From the NCBI GenBank assembly GCA_026003355.1, contig BPHC01000007.1:62001-126000 (forward strand): 64,000 nucleotides of DNA, in the 5' to 3' direction. This document shows, in pieces, positions 8,302-17,540 of this stretch; within the stretch, counting starts at the first letter, position 1; each line of letters begins with the position of its first letter. The notes beneath the pieces are model-generated. The model did not search any database, was not told where the DNA came from, and was given only the letters and a program-made list of their open reading frames with translations. The translations under genes and the position numbers were made by a program. The stretch is from Cyclobacteriaceae bacterium. GTDB taxonomy: Bacteria; Bacteroidota; Bacteroidia; Cytophagales; Cyclobacteriaceae.

Positions 8302-10773
8302 ATGATAGTGATGAAATTCGGTGGCTCGTCTGTGAGCACCCCCGACAGAATCAGGAACATTGTATCCATAACCAAAAAAGCGATATCCCGCAAACTGGTG
8401 GTGGTTTGCTCGGCCTTTGGCGGCGTAACCAATCAACTCATAGAACTGGCACGCCTTGCAGTTAACGGCCAGACGCAGTGGGAATCGGATTTTCAAAAAC
8501 TGGCCCACCGGCACCTTGATGTTGTGCGTGCACTGGTGCCGCTACAACGGCAAAGCATTGTTTCGGCCCAGATTAAAATTCAGCTTAATGAACTGGAAGA
8601 TGTACTGCATGGCGTATTTTTGGTAAAAGAATACACTCCACGCTCGCTCGATTACATTATGAGCTTTGGCGAGCGCCTGAGCGCCTGCATAATCAGCGAA
8701 GCCTTTACAGCAAGCGGCATTCCGGCCCATTATGCCGATGCCCGGCAGTTTATTTGCACCAACAACCGGTTCGGGGCTGCGCAGGTTGATTTTTTGGCAA
8801 CCAACCGGCTAATATCCGAATACTTCAGGCAAGTTAACGGCCTTCCGGTGGTAACCGGATTTATTGCCTCCACACCCGACGGCCAGACCACAACCCTGGG
8901 GCGCAGCGGATCCGACTATACGGCAGCCATTCTGGCAGCAGCCCTTGATGCGCACGAGCTGGAGATTTGGACCGATGTTGACGGCATAATGACGGCCGAC
9001 CCTAAGCTTGTAAAAAAAGCCTTTACCATCCCGGAGATGAGTTATGAAGAAGCCATGGAACTGTCGCACTTTGGTGCTAAAGTGATTTTCCCGGCTACCA
9101 TGCGGCCGGTAATGCAGAAAGGCATTCCCATTCACATAAAAAATACCTTCAACCCCGAAGGGCGCGGCACCCTTATCCGGTCGGGCCCGGTAAATGGCAA
9201 GCTGGTTAAAGGTATATCGTCCATTGCGGGCATCAGCCTGCTCAACATTCAGGGCAGCGGCATGGTGGGGGTGGTTGGCATTAGCAGAAGGTTGTTCGAG
9301 GCCCTGGCATTGCATGGTGTTAACGTAATACTCATCAGTCAGGCATCGTCCGAACATTCTATCTGCATAGCTGTTGAAGCCAACCAGGGCAGATTGGCCA
9401 AAGAAGCCATCGAAAACGAGTTCCGTTACGAACTGCGCGATCGCCTTATTGATGCTGTGCACCTCAGCGAAGACCACAACATCATTGCACTGGTAGGCGA
9501 TGGCATGCGCCACCACCCGGGAACCAGCGGAAGAATGTTTTCTGCGCTGGGTAAAAACGGCGTTAATGTAACAGCCATTGCACAAGGTTCTTCCGAACGT
9601 AACATCTCGGCTGTAATTGCCGGTGCCGACTGCAAAAAAGCTATAACTGCATTACACGATGCCTTTTTTCTTTCCAAAATACGCACCCTTAATCTGTTCA
9701 TTGCCGGCACGGGCCTGATAGGCAGTACCCTGTTCAGGCAAATAGCCGGGCAGCAACAAAAACTTGCAGCCGGAAACCATCTGGAATTGAGGCTTGCCGG
9801 CGTGGCTAACAGTAAGTTTATGTTGTTCGATGCCGATGGTATAGATTTCAGCACGGCTATTACCCGGCTTAGCAAAACCGGAGAACCCATGAACCTGCAG
9901 GCATTCATGCATCGTGTAATCGGGCTTAATCTTCCCAACAGTGTATTTGTCGACTGTACGGCCAGCGAAGATGTAGCCGCCCTCTACCATCACTTCCTCT
10001 CGGCCAGCATAGCCGTGGTAACTCCCAACAAAAAAGCTAACTCCGGAGCCTATGTGGTTTACCGTACCCTTAAACAAATAAGTGCCGAAACCGGCGCTCC
10101 CTATCTTTACGAAACCAATGTAAGCGCAGGCCTGCCGGTAATCAGTACGCTTAACGATTTGTTGTTAAGTGGCGACCGCATACAACGTATAGAAGCCGTG
10201 CTTAGCGGAACCCTGAATTACATCTTCAGCTCCTTTACCGAAGGAAAAAACTTTAGCGAAGTGGTGGCCGAAGCCCGCGAAAAAGGCTTTACCGAACCCC
10301 ACCCGCGCGATGATCTGAGCGGCATGGACGTGGCCCGCAAAATGCTTATACTGGCGCGCGAAACCGGCCTGCAAACAGAGCCCGAGCATATATATGCAGA
10401 AAACCTGGTACCACCGGAGTGCCGCAGGGAAATGCCTGTTGATGTATTTATGCAGGAACTTAAAAAACACGACCGCACTTTTGAAGCCTTGCGCAAAAAG
10501 GCCGAAGAAAACCATGCACGCCTTCGTTATGTGGCTGAACTTGACAATGAAAAAATTTCCATCGGCCTCAAAGCCGTGCCACCCGAACACCCCTTTTATT
10601 CGCTTACAGGAAGCGACAACATGCTGATATTTACTACCCGGCGCTACAGCCAACGACCCATGATAATACGCGGCCCGGGCGCCGGTGCCGAAGTAACCGC
10701 AGCCGGTGTGTTTGCTGATATTATCCGTATAAGTAACCAGTTTCGACAGGTATGGCCGGATATAATACCATAA
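8302..10773 (+). CDS. thrA: Bifunctional aspartate kinase / homoserine dehydrogenase
   Basis: 823 aa, close to E. coli ThrA (820). The N-terminal aspartate kinase starts MIVMKFGGSSVSTPDRIRNI and includes the nucleotide-binding region TTLGRSGSDYTA. Two ACT subdomains follow (about residues 310-460). The homoserine dehydrogenase part begins near residue 463 with the NAD(P) fingerprint LFIAGTGLIGSTLF and contains VTPNKKANSG and the LSGTLNYIFS signature. It catalyses the first and third steps from aspartate to threonine and is probably inhibited by threonine through the ACT region. thrB overlaps its 3' end by 22 nt. Confidence 0.96.
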   Translation: MIVMKFGGSSVSTPDRIRNIVSITKKAISRKLVVVCSAFGGVTNQLIELARLAVNGQTQWESDFQKLAHRHLDVVRALVPLQRQSIVSAQIKIQLNELEDVLHGVFLVKEYTPRSLDYIMSFGERLSACIISEAFTASGIPAHYADARQFICTNNRFGAAQVDFLATNRLISEYFRQVNGLPVVTGFIASTPDGQTTTLGRSGSDYTAAILAAALDAHELEIWTDVDGIMTADPKLVKKAFTIPEMSYEEAMELSHFGAKVIFPATMRPVMQKGIPIHIKNTFNPEGRGTLIRSGPVNGKLVKGISSIAGISLLNIQGSGMVGVVGISRRLFEALALHGVNVILISQASSEHSICIAVEANQGRLAKEAIENEFRYELRDRLIDAVHLSEDHNIIALVGDGMRHHPGTSGRMFSALGKNGVNVTAIAQGSSERNISAVIAGADCKKAITALHDAFFLSKIRTLNLFIAGTGLIGSTLFRQIAGQQQKLAAGNHLELRLAGVANSKFMLFDADGIDFSTAITRLSKTGEPMNLQAFMHRVIGLNLPNSVFVDCTASEDVAALYHHFLSASIAVVTPNKKANSGAYVVYRTLKQISAETGAPYLYETNVSAGLPVISTLNDLLLSGDRIQRIEAVLSGTLNYIFSSFTEGKNFSEVVAEAREKGFTEPHPRDDLSGMDVARKMLILARETGLQTEPEHIYAENLVPPECRREMPVDVFMQELKKHDRTFEALRKKAEENHARLRYVAELDNEKISIGLKAVPPEHPFYSLTGSDNMLIFTTRRYSQRPMIIRGPGAGAEVTAAGVFADIIRISNQFRQVWPDIIP

Positions 10774-11705
10774 GGGCATTTGCGCCGGCCACCGTTGCCA
10801 ACGTGGCATGCGGCTTCGATGTTTTCGGCCTGGCATTGGAACAACCTGGCGATGAAGTTGAGCTTACCCTTAACCACACCGGCCGGGTGATTATCCGGGC
10901 TATTACGGGCGATAACGGTTGCCTGCCCGCAGAAGCCAGCCGCAATACGGCAGGCATTGCCTTGTTGGCTATGCTTCAATCGGTGGCTTCCGGGCTGGGA
11001 GCTGAACTTGTACTGCATAAAAAACTTCCGCTGGGAAGTGGTATGGGCTCCAGCGCTGCAAGCGCTGTTGCCGCCCTGGTTGCCGCAAATGCATCGTTAG
11101 GAAATCCGCTAAGCCCCCGTGAACTTATTCCTTTTGCGCTCGTTGCCGAGCAGGAGGCCTGTGGCGCGGCCCATGCCGATAATGTGGCACCGGCATTGCT
11201 GGGCGGCTTTGTGCTTATTCGCGATGCACAACACGGAGATATGATAAACATTCCCGTGCCGCCCGACCTGCGCTGTGTGGTGGTTCACCCGCACATTTCC
11301 ATTAACACCCGCCAGGCCAGGCAGGCGCTCCGGCATTACATTCGCTTAAGCGATGCCACCCGGCAATGGGCCAACACGGCAGCCCTGGTGGCAGCCATGT
11401 ATGAACAAAATTACGAGTTGCTGAGCAGGGCCCTGTGCGATGTGGTGGCCGAACCGGTTCGCTCACTTTTTGTTCCGGGCTTCGACAGGGTAAAACAGGC
11501 AGCGCTGTATGCCGGCGCGCTTGGATGCAGCTTGTCGGGCTCAGGGCCATCAATGTTTGCCTTGTGCAGGAGCGAAGAAAACGGCTACCAGGTATGCCGG
11601 GCCATGCAACAGGCATTTCACGATGCCGGACTGCCAAGCGATGGGTTCGTATCGGCTGTAAATACCACTGGCGCAAGAGTGGTTAACCAGGAAAAGACAC
11701 CATGA
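10752..11705 (+). CDS. thrB: Homoserine kinase
   Basis: 317 aa GHMP-family kinase that phosphorylates homoserine with ATP. The ATP-binding motif LPLGSGMGSSAASAVAALVA is at about residues 84-103, and the C-terminal GHMP signature is ALGCSLSGSGPSMFALC. The N-terminus (FAPATVANVACGFDVFGLAL) is typical. The ATG lies 22 nt inside the end of thrA and the stop overlaps the thrC ATG by 4 nt, so translation of thrA, thrB and thrC is probably coupled. Confidence 0.95.
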   Translation: MAGYNTIRAFAPATVANVACGFDVFGLALEQPGDEVELTLNHTGRVIIRAITGDNGCLPAEASRNTAGIALLAMLQSVASGLGAELVLHKKLPLGSGMGSSAASAVAALVAANASLGNPLSPRELIPFALVAEQEACGAAHADNVAPALLGGFVLIRDAQHGDMINIPVPPDLRCVVVHPHISINTRQARQALRHYIRLSDATRQWANTAALVAAMYEQNYELLSRALCDVVAEPVRSLFVPGFDRVKQAALYAGALGCSLSGSGPSMFALCRSEENGYQVCRAMQQAFHDAGLPSDGFVSAVNTTGARVVNQEKTP

Positions 11706-12997
11706 GGTACATCAGCACAAACCGAAAAACCGCACCAACAACATTCTACAAGGCGGTTTTAGCCGGCCTGGCACCCGATGGGGGCCTGTTTGTGCCGGAA
11801 CACATACCCCTGCCGGACGTTTCCGCCATCCGGCGTTTTGCAAACATGTCGTTACCAGAAATAGCATTTGTGGTCGCCAAACCTTTTATGCAACCCGATT
11901 TTACTGATGAAGAGATAAAACAAATCGTAGATGAATCGCTTACCATGCCGGTACCGCTCGTTCAGGTTGATGAAAAGATCTGGGCGCTTGAATTGTTTCA
12001 CGGACCTACCCTGGCATTTAAAGATGTGGGGGCGCGGTTTCTGGCCCGTGTACTGGGCAGACTGGCCGGAAGGGAGAAGAAAAAAATCATCATCCTTACT
12101 GCCACATCGGGCGATACAGGCGGTGCTGTTGCGCATGCCTTTCACCGTGTGCCCGGCGTAGAAGTGGTAATACTCTATCCCCGTGGCAGAATAAGCGCTA
12201 TGCAGGAAAGGCAAATAGCCACTTTGGGTGCCAACATATGGCCTGTACGTATAAACGGAACTTTTGATGACTGCCAGCGGCTGGTTAAGGACACCTTTTC
12301 CGGTTTTGAGCCGGGCAATGTTATTGTTACCTCTGCCAACTCCATTAACCTGGCACGGTGGCTGCCCCAGTCTTTTTATTATTTCTATGCCTGGTCGCGC
12401 CTGTCAGGCAAGGCACCGGTGGTCTTTTCTGTACCCAGCGGAAATTTCGGAAACCTTTCGGCCGGAGTGCTGGCCCAAAAAATGGGCCTTCCGGTACAGG
12501 CATGGGTTGCCGCAACCAATATCAATGATGTCGTACCTGAATACCTCAGGACGGCCATGTTCAGCCCGAGGCCATCCGTACCAACCATCAGCAATGCCAT
12601 GGATGTGGGCAACCCCAGCAATTTCAGCAGGTTATGTTACCTGTACGGTGAATCGTATGAACAACTATCGCAACACCTGTCGGGCTACGCATTTACCGAC
12701 AACCTGACACGCGAAGCCATTGCAGAGGTTTACCGGAAATATAACTATGTATTAGATCCACATACCGCCATTGCCTATTTGGGTATCTGCACGTACCGGC
12801 AAAAACACCCGGAAAGTGAAGGTGTTTTTCTGGCTACCGCTCACCCGGCAAAATTCCCTGATGTGGTTCAGGAAGCCACAGGTAAACCCGTACCGTTACC
12901 CGAATTACTTGCTGCATTATCCGGAAAGCCGGTAAAAAGCCGTGACTTTGAACCCAGCTTATCCGGTTTAAGTGAGTTTATACGGGAATTGATATAA
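11702..12997 (+). CDS. thrC: Threonine synthase
   Basis: 431 aa PLP enzyme converting O-phosphohomoserine to threonine. The N-terminus (MRYISTNRKTAPTTFYKAVL) is that of the bacterial E. coli-like class. The PLP lysine is in GPTLAFKDVGARFLARVL, and the phosphate-binding stretch is TATSGDTGGAVA. The ATG overlaps the thrB stop (ATGA). It is the last thr gene; 217 nt without an assigned gene separate it from leuC. Confidence 0.95.
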   Translation: MRYISTNRKTAPTTFYKAVLAGLAPDGGLFVPEHIPLPDVSAIRRFANMSLPEIAFVVAKPFMQPDFTDEEIKQIVDESLTMPVPLVQVDEKIWALELFHGPTLAFKDVGARFLARVLGRLAGREKKKIIILTATSGDTGGAVAHAFHRVPGVEVVILYPRGRISAMQERQIATLGANIWPVRINGTFDDCQRLVKDTFSGFEPGNVIVTSANSINLARWLPQSFYYFYAWSRLSGKAPVVFSVPSGNFGNLSAGVLAQKMGLPVQAWVAATNINDVVPEYLRTAMFSPRPSVPTISNAMDVGNPSNFSRLCYLYGESYEQLSQHLSGYAFTDNLTREAIAEVYRKYNYVLDPHTAIAYLGICTYRQKHPESEGVFLATAHPAKFPDVVQEATGKPVPLPELLAALSGKPVKSRDFEPSLSGLSEFIRELI

Positions 12998-13088
12998 TGC
13001 AAAACTTTTATTCTGAGCGCTGTGCCCGAAATGCAGCAGCTATACAGCGGTTTAACTAACGTCTGTGAGTTAAAATATTTTATTTACG

Positions 13089-13119
13089 TTGAGATTATTT
13101 TTTCATAAGGCTATATTCG
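13089..13119 (+). promoter_or_regulatory. Candidate promoter of the leu genes
   Basis: TTG at 13089-13091, 20 bp, TAtaTTcG at 13112-13119, one mismatch from TAnnTTTG. Predicted start about 13125, which places the hairpin at 13147-13175 in the 5' leader of leuC. Confidence 0.5.
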
Positions 13120-13146
13120 TGCTGAAAATAAACATCTCTTTTCGGG

Positions 13147-13180
13147 AGCCGCTCTGTCAATTAAGCAGGGCGGTTTTCGC
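13147..13180 (+). terminator. Hairpin and U-run ahead of leuC (attenuator or thr terminator)
   Basis: AGCCGCTCTG (13147-13156) pairs with CAGGGCGGTT (13166-13175) over 10 positions including two GU pairs, loop TCAATTAAG, then TTCGCTTTAT. The right arm and tail (GGGCGGTTTT) match the ilv attenuator, and in both cases the stem ends 36-39 nt ahead of the structural gene. No Leu-rich leader peptide is visible between the candidate promoter and this stem, so it may simply end thr transcription, or be sensed in another way. Confidence 0.6.
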
Positions 13181-13201
13181 TTTATATACAGGCATTGCTA
13201 A

Positions 13202-13213
13202 CTAACAGTTGTT
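13202..13213 (+). promoter_or_regulatory. Motif shared with the ilvE start region
   Basis: CTAACAGTTGTT, 1 nt before the leuC ATG, differs by one base from the motif 2 nt before the ilvE ATG. Together with the similar hairpins this suggests the two leaders share ancestry or a common factor. Confidence 0.4.
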
Positions 13214-13214
13214 C

Positions 13215-14623
13215 ATGAGTGAACCCAAAACCATTTTCGACAAAATATGGGATGCGCACGTGGTGAAGCGCAGGAAGGATACCCGGATGTACTGTATATC
13301 GATCGCCACTTTATTCACGAAGTTACCAGTCCGCAGGCATTTGATGGTTTACGCAAACGCCAAATTCCGGTTTTCAGGCCCGAACGCACCACGGCCACGG
13401 CCGATCATAATGTACCCACCAAAGACCAGCACCTGCCTATTCGTGAAGCACTTTCCAGGCATCAGGTTGAAATGCTGCGCAAAAACTGCGCAGCGTTTGG
13501 AATTGATCTGTACGATCTGGGCCATCCCTTTCAGGGTATAGTGCATATAATCGGTCCGGAGCTTGGCCTTACCCTTCCGGGAATGACTATTGTGTGTGGC
13601 GACAGCCACACTTCCACACATGGCGCCTTCGGTACCATTGCATTTGGCATAGGTACCAGCGAGGTAGAGCAGGTACTGGCAACCCAATGCCTGCTGCAGT
13701 ACCGGCCCAGAACCATGCGCATTGAGGTTAACGGCAAGCTTGGAAAAGGCGTGGTGGCCAAAGATATCATCCTGTATATTATATCTAAAATTTCGGCTGG
13801 CGGTGCCACCGGCTACTTTGTGGAATATGCCGGGACGGCAATAACCGACTTATCCATGGAAGCCCGCATGACCATCTGCAACATGAGCATAGAAATGGGC
13901 GCCCGCGGCGGTCTTATTGCGCCCGATGGAGTAACCTTCAATTATTTGAAAGGCCGGCGCTTTGCCCCACAAGGATCAGCCTTTGAACAACAGGTGCAGT
14001 TATGGAAATCACTGCAGACAGACGAAGGTGCCCATTACGACAAGGTGCTGAAGTTTGACGCCTCGGATATATCGCCCATGATTACCTACGGCACCAATCC
14101 CGGTATGGGCATGCGCATAACCGACCGCATACCTACCGAAAGCGAACTCCGGGAAATAGGCGAGCGGCATTCCTTTGCCCGTTCGCTGCAATACATGGGC
14201 CTTGAGCCAGGCACCATGTTATTGGGAAAAAAAATAGACTACGTGTTCATTGGAAGTTGTACCAACGCGCGCATTGAAGACCTGCGCCTTGTGGCCCAGG
14301 TGGTAAAGGGCCGAAAGAAGGCGCCGGGTGTGGAGGTGTGGGTAGTTCCCGGTTCCAGACAGGTTGAACAACAGGCCCGCCATGAAGGACTCGATAAAAT
14401 TTTTGAGGAGGCAGGTTTTGAGTTGCGCGGCCCCGGCTGCTCGGCATGCCTTGGAATGAATGAAGATAAAATACCGGCCGGTAAATACTGCATCAGCACA
14501 TCAAACCGCAATTTCGAAGGACGACAGGGTCCCGGCGCCCGCACCTTTCTGGCCAGCCCGCTGAGCGCAGCGGCAGCCGCCGTAACCGGAAGAATAACCG
14601 ATGTCCGCGAACTGCTTGACTAG
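13215..14623 (+). pseudogene. leuC: 3-isopropylmalate dehydratase large subunit, with a 5' frameshift
   Basis: Codons from ATG 13215 encode [17 protein letters not shown], the normal LeuC N-terminus; the frame then stays open but meaningless. From about 13271 the next frame encodes [20 protein letters not shown] and the rest of LeuC to 14623. One base is missing between about 13266 and 13276 relative to an intact gene, which would be about 469 aa, the usual length. The region has no X-XXY-YYZ slippery heptamer, so programmed -1 slipping is not obvious. The remainder is conserved: [23 protein letters not shown] and [14 protein letters not shown] carry the [4Fe-4S] cysteines. An ATG at 13247 in the downstream frame would lose the N-terminus. 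With LeuD it isomerises 2- to 3-isopropylmalate. Sequencing error is the simplest explanation. Confidence 0.88.
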
Positions 14624-14629
14624 AACACC

Positions 14630-15235
14630 ATGAAAGAAAAATTCAATACGCTTGTATCAACAGCCGTACCCTTGCCGGTAGAAAATATCGATACCGACCA
14701 GATTATACCAGCGCGCTTTTTAAAGGCCACAACCCGCCAGGGCTTTGGCGATAACCTGTTTCGCGACTGGCGATATGACGAAAATAACAACCCCAGGCCC
14801 GACTTTGTGCTTAACCAGCCCCAATACAAAGGTAAAATACTGGTGGCCGGTAAAAACTTTGGCTGCGGCAGTAGCCGCGAACATGCCGCATGGGCCTTGT
14901 ATGATTATGGCTTTCGTGCCGTCATTTCCAGTTTCTTTGCCGATATCTTTAAAAACAATGCACTTAACAATGCCCTCCTGCCGGTACAGGTAAATGATGA
15001 TTTTCTGCAAGAGGTTTTTGCCGTTATAAAAGCCAATCCGCAAGCCCTCATAACCATAAACCTTGAAGACCAGACCATAACGCTGCCAGACGGGCGGGCG
15101 GCCACGTTCGACATTAACCCATATAAAAAAATATGCCTGCTGAACGGTTATGACGACATCGACTACCTGCTAAGCCTGCGTGATGAAATTGCTGCCTTCG
15201 AAAAAACACTGCAAACAACTTCATTAAACAAATGA
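14630..15235 (+). CDS. leuD: 3-isopropylmalate dehydratase small subunit
   Basis: 201 aa, normal length. The small subunit supplies the swivelling domain that completes the active site of LeuC. Typical motifs are [14 protein letters not shown] at the N-terminus and [17 protein letters not shown] in the middle. It begins 6 nt after the leuC stop and overlaps the leuB ATG by 4 nt (ATGA), so leuC-D-B are one transcription unit. It is intact. Confidence 0.95.
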   Translation: MKEKFNTLVSTAVPLPVENIDTDQIIPARFLKATTRQGFGDNLFRDWRYDENNNPRPDFVLNQPQYKGKILVAGKNFGCGSSREHAAWALYDYGFRAVISSFFADIFKNNALNNALLPVQVNDDFLQEVFAVIKANPQALITINLEDQTITLPDGRAATFDINPYKKICLLNGYDDIDYLLSLRDEIAAFEKTLQTTSLNK

Positions 15236-16338
15236 AAAAAACAATAGCAGTATTGCCCGGTGATGGCATTGGCCGCGAGGTAACGGCCGAAGGCGTTAAG
15301 ATTTTGAAACAGGTGGCTAATCTGTTTGGTCATGATTTTGGTTTTGTGTACGGAACAATTGGCCATGAGGCCATTGAGCAAACCGGCAACCCGCTTCCTG
15401 ATGATACGCTGCACCTGCTCAGGCAAAGCGATGCCATCTTATTCGGGGCGGTGGGGCATCCGCATTACGATAACAACCCTTCGCTTGCGGTAAGACCTGA
15501 ACAGGGTTTGCTGCGCATGCGCAAGGAATTGGATCTGTTTGCCAACATCAGACCCATAAAGCTTTTTGACGATCTGCTGCATGCTTCCAGCATTAAACCC
15601 GAAGTGTTGAAAGGCGCGGATATACTGTTTTTCCGCGAACTTACCGGTGACGTGTATTTTGGCGAAAAAGGCAGGAAAGACCATCACACCGCCTATGATG
15701 TGATGGTTTATTCCCGGCACGAAGTGGAGCGCATTGCCCATCTGGCCTTTCAGGCCGCACGATCGCGCAGAAAAAAGGTTACCAGCGTTGACAAGGCCAA
15801 CGTACTGGAAAGCTCCAGGCTTTGGCGCCAGGTGGTTCAGGAAATATCCGCTCAATATGCCGATGTGCAACTGGAACACCTGTTTGTTGATGCGGCTGCC
15901 ATGAAGCTCATTCAAAATCCCCGAAGCTTTGATGTTGTTCTAACCGGAAATTTGTTTGGCGATATACTTACCGATGAAGCTTCGCAGATAGCGGGCTCCA
16001 TGGGCATGCTGGCTTCGGCCTCGGTTGGACATACGGTTGGATTGTATGAACCTATCCACGGCAGCGCGCATGATATTGCCGGAAAAGGACTTGCCAATCC
16101 CCTGGCTTCTATCTTGTCGGCGGCACTTATGCTCGACCTCTCTTTCGGACTGAAGAAAGAATCGATGGCAGTTGTTCGTGCCGTAGAGTTAACGCTCAGG
16201 CAGGGATATCGTACGCCCGATATAGCTACCGGAGAGACACCTGACAACAAAATACTGAACACCAAAAGCATGGGCGATGCCGTAGGCAGTGAGCTTGAAA
16301 AAATTGTTGCCGGCGAAGCCCTCATTACTGAAACCTAA
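15232..16338 (+). CDS. leuB: 3-isopropylmalate dehydrogenase
   Basis: 368 aa beta-decarboxylating dehydrogenase; NAD+-dependent oxidation and decarboxylation of 3-isopropylmalate to 2-oxoisocaproate. The start [22 protein letters not shown] and the [10 protein letters not shown] loop identify the LeuB branch, not isocitrate dehydrogenase. The metal-binding aspartates lie in [17 protein letters not shown]. Product is transaminated by IlvE. leuA follows after 11 nt. Confidence 0.95.
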   Translation: MKKTIAVLPGDGIGREVTAEGVKILKQVANLFGHDFGFVYGTIGHEAIEQTGNPLPDDTLHLLRQSDAILFGAVGHPHYDNNPSLAVRPEQGLLRMRKELDLFANIRPIKLFDDLLHASSIKPEVLKGADILFFRELTGDVYFGEKGRKDHHTAYDVMVYSRHEVERIAHLAFQAARSRRKKVTSVDKANVLESSRLWRQVVQEISAQYADVQLEHLFVDAAAMKLIQNPRSFDVVLTGNLFGDILTDEASQIAGSMGMLASASVGHTVGLYEPIHGSAHDIAGKGLANPLASILSAALMLDLSFGLKKESMAVVRAVELTLRQGYRTPDIATGETPDNKILNTKSMGDAVGSELEKIVAGEALITET

Positions 16339-16349
16339 ACCTGAAAACC

Positions 16350-17510
16350 ATGAGTGAAAAAATTCAGATTTTCGACACCACCCTTCGCGATGGCGAGCAG
16401 GTGCCGGGATGCCAGCTCAGCACCGAAGAAAAAATTACCATTGCCCGCGAACTGGAGGCATTGGGTGTTGATGTTATCGAAGCCGGATTTCCCATATCCA
16501 GTCCGGGCGATTTTCTTTCGGTTATAGGCATATCCAGGGCAGTGAAAGAACCCGTGGTTTGCGGTTTAACGCGCGCCCGTCAGGAAGATATTGATGTGGC
16601 GGCCGAGGCACTTCGGTATGCCAAACGCGGGCGCATCCATACAGGCATCGGTTCCAGCGATGTGCACATTAAACACAAGTTCAAAAGCACCCGCGAAAAA
16701 GTTTTGGAACAGGGTGTATGGGCTGTGAAGTATGCCAAATCGAAAGGCTTTGAAGTAGAATTTTATGCCGAAGACGCCGGTCGTGCCGACTTGCCTTTTC
16801 TGGCCCAGATGATTGAGGCTGCCATCACGGCCGGTGCCGATGTGGTAAACATTCCCGATACAACGGGCTATTGTCTGCCCCACCTGTATGGCAGGCGCAT
16901 TCAATATCTGTTTGAGCAGGTAACCAACATCCACAAAGCGGTAGTTTCGGTTCATTGCCACAACGATCTGGGCCTGGCCACCGCCAACACCATTTCGGGC
17001 CTTATTAACGGTGCGCGTCAGGCCGAGGTAACCATTAACGGCATTGGTGAACGGGCTGGCAATACTTCGCTGGAAGAAGTGGTGATGATTCTTAAAAAGC
17101 ACAAAGACCTGAACCTGCACACCAACATTAAAACCGAAAAGCTTTACGGCATAAGCAAACTGGTGAGCAAAATGATGCGCATGCCGGTACAGCCCAACAA
17201 AGCCATAGTGGGTGCCAATGCATTTGCACATTCTTCGGGTATTCATCAGGACGGCTTTTTGAAACATGCCGAGAATTATGAAATTATCAATCCTGCCGAA
17301 GTGGGCGTGCCGGGTTCGGCCATTGTACTTACTGCACGCAGCGGCAGGGCAGCGCTTAAACACCGGCTGGAAATTTTGGGCTACAAGGTGGAAGGGGCTG
17401 ACCTGGATACCGTGTATGAAAACTTCCTGATCCTGGCCGATGAGAAGAAAGAAGTAACTGACCAGGATCTGGAAGTACTGGCAGCCAGTATACCGGTGCT
17501 AAGTCGGTAA
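16350..17510 (+). CDS. leuA: 2-isopropylmalate synthase, short form without regulatory domain
   Basis: 386 aa. The TIM-barrel catalytic domain starts [20 protein letters not shown], has the metal-binding [13 protein letters not shown] and the [13 protein letters not shown] signature, followed by the linker subdomain with SGIHQDG. Well-known LeuA enzymes are 500-570 aa and end in a leucine-binding dimer domain of about 120 aa; here the protein stops at the linker ([16 protein letters not shown]). Homocitrate or citramalate synthase are alternatives in this family, but position after leuC-D-B and the presence of ilvA favour LeuA. Leucine feedback through the classical domain is not possible. 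Confidence 0.88.
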   Translation: MSEKIQIFDTTLRDGEQVPGCQLSTEEKITIARELEALGVDVIEAGFPISSPGDFLSVIGISRAVKEPVVCGLTRARQEDIDVAAEALRYAKRGRIHTGIGSSDVHIKHKFKSTREKVLEQGVWAVKYAKSKGFEVEFYAEDAGRADLPFLAQMIEAAITAGADVVNIPDTTGYCLPHLYGRRIQYLFEQVTNIHKAVVSVHCHNDLGLATANTISGLINGARQAEVTINGIGERAGNTSLEEVVMILKKHKDLNLHTNIKTEKLYGISKLVSKMMRMPVQPNKAIVGANAFAHSSGIHQDGFLKHAENYEIINPAEVGVPGSAIVLTARSGRAALKHRLEILGYKVEGADLDTVYENFLILADEKKEVTDQDLEVLAASIPVLSR

Positions 17511-17512
17511 TG

Positions 17513-17540
17513 AGGCCGCTACTGCTGCGGACCTTTTTTA
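17513..17540 (+). terminator. Terminator after leuA
   Basis: AGG-CCGC (17513-17519) pairs with GCGG-(A)-CCT (17527-17534), loop TACTGCT, followed by six T. It closes the amino acid cluster and overlaps the last codons of the convergent gene at 17519. Confidence 0.6.

Noticed and set aside
13031-13108. 25-codon frame before the leu promoter as a leucine leader peptide
   Set aside because: It has only three scattered Leu codons, ends 39 nt before the stem, lies upstream of the better promoter, and stalling at its first Leu codon would hide, not free, the only possible antiterminator strand.
13266-13276. Programmed -1 frameshift in leuC
   Set aside because: No X-XXY-YYZ slippery site or downstream pseudoknot is apparent, and LeuC is not known to use one.
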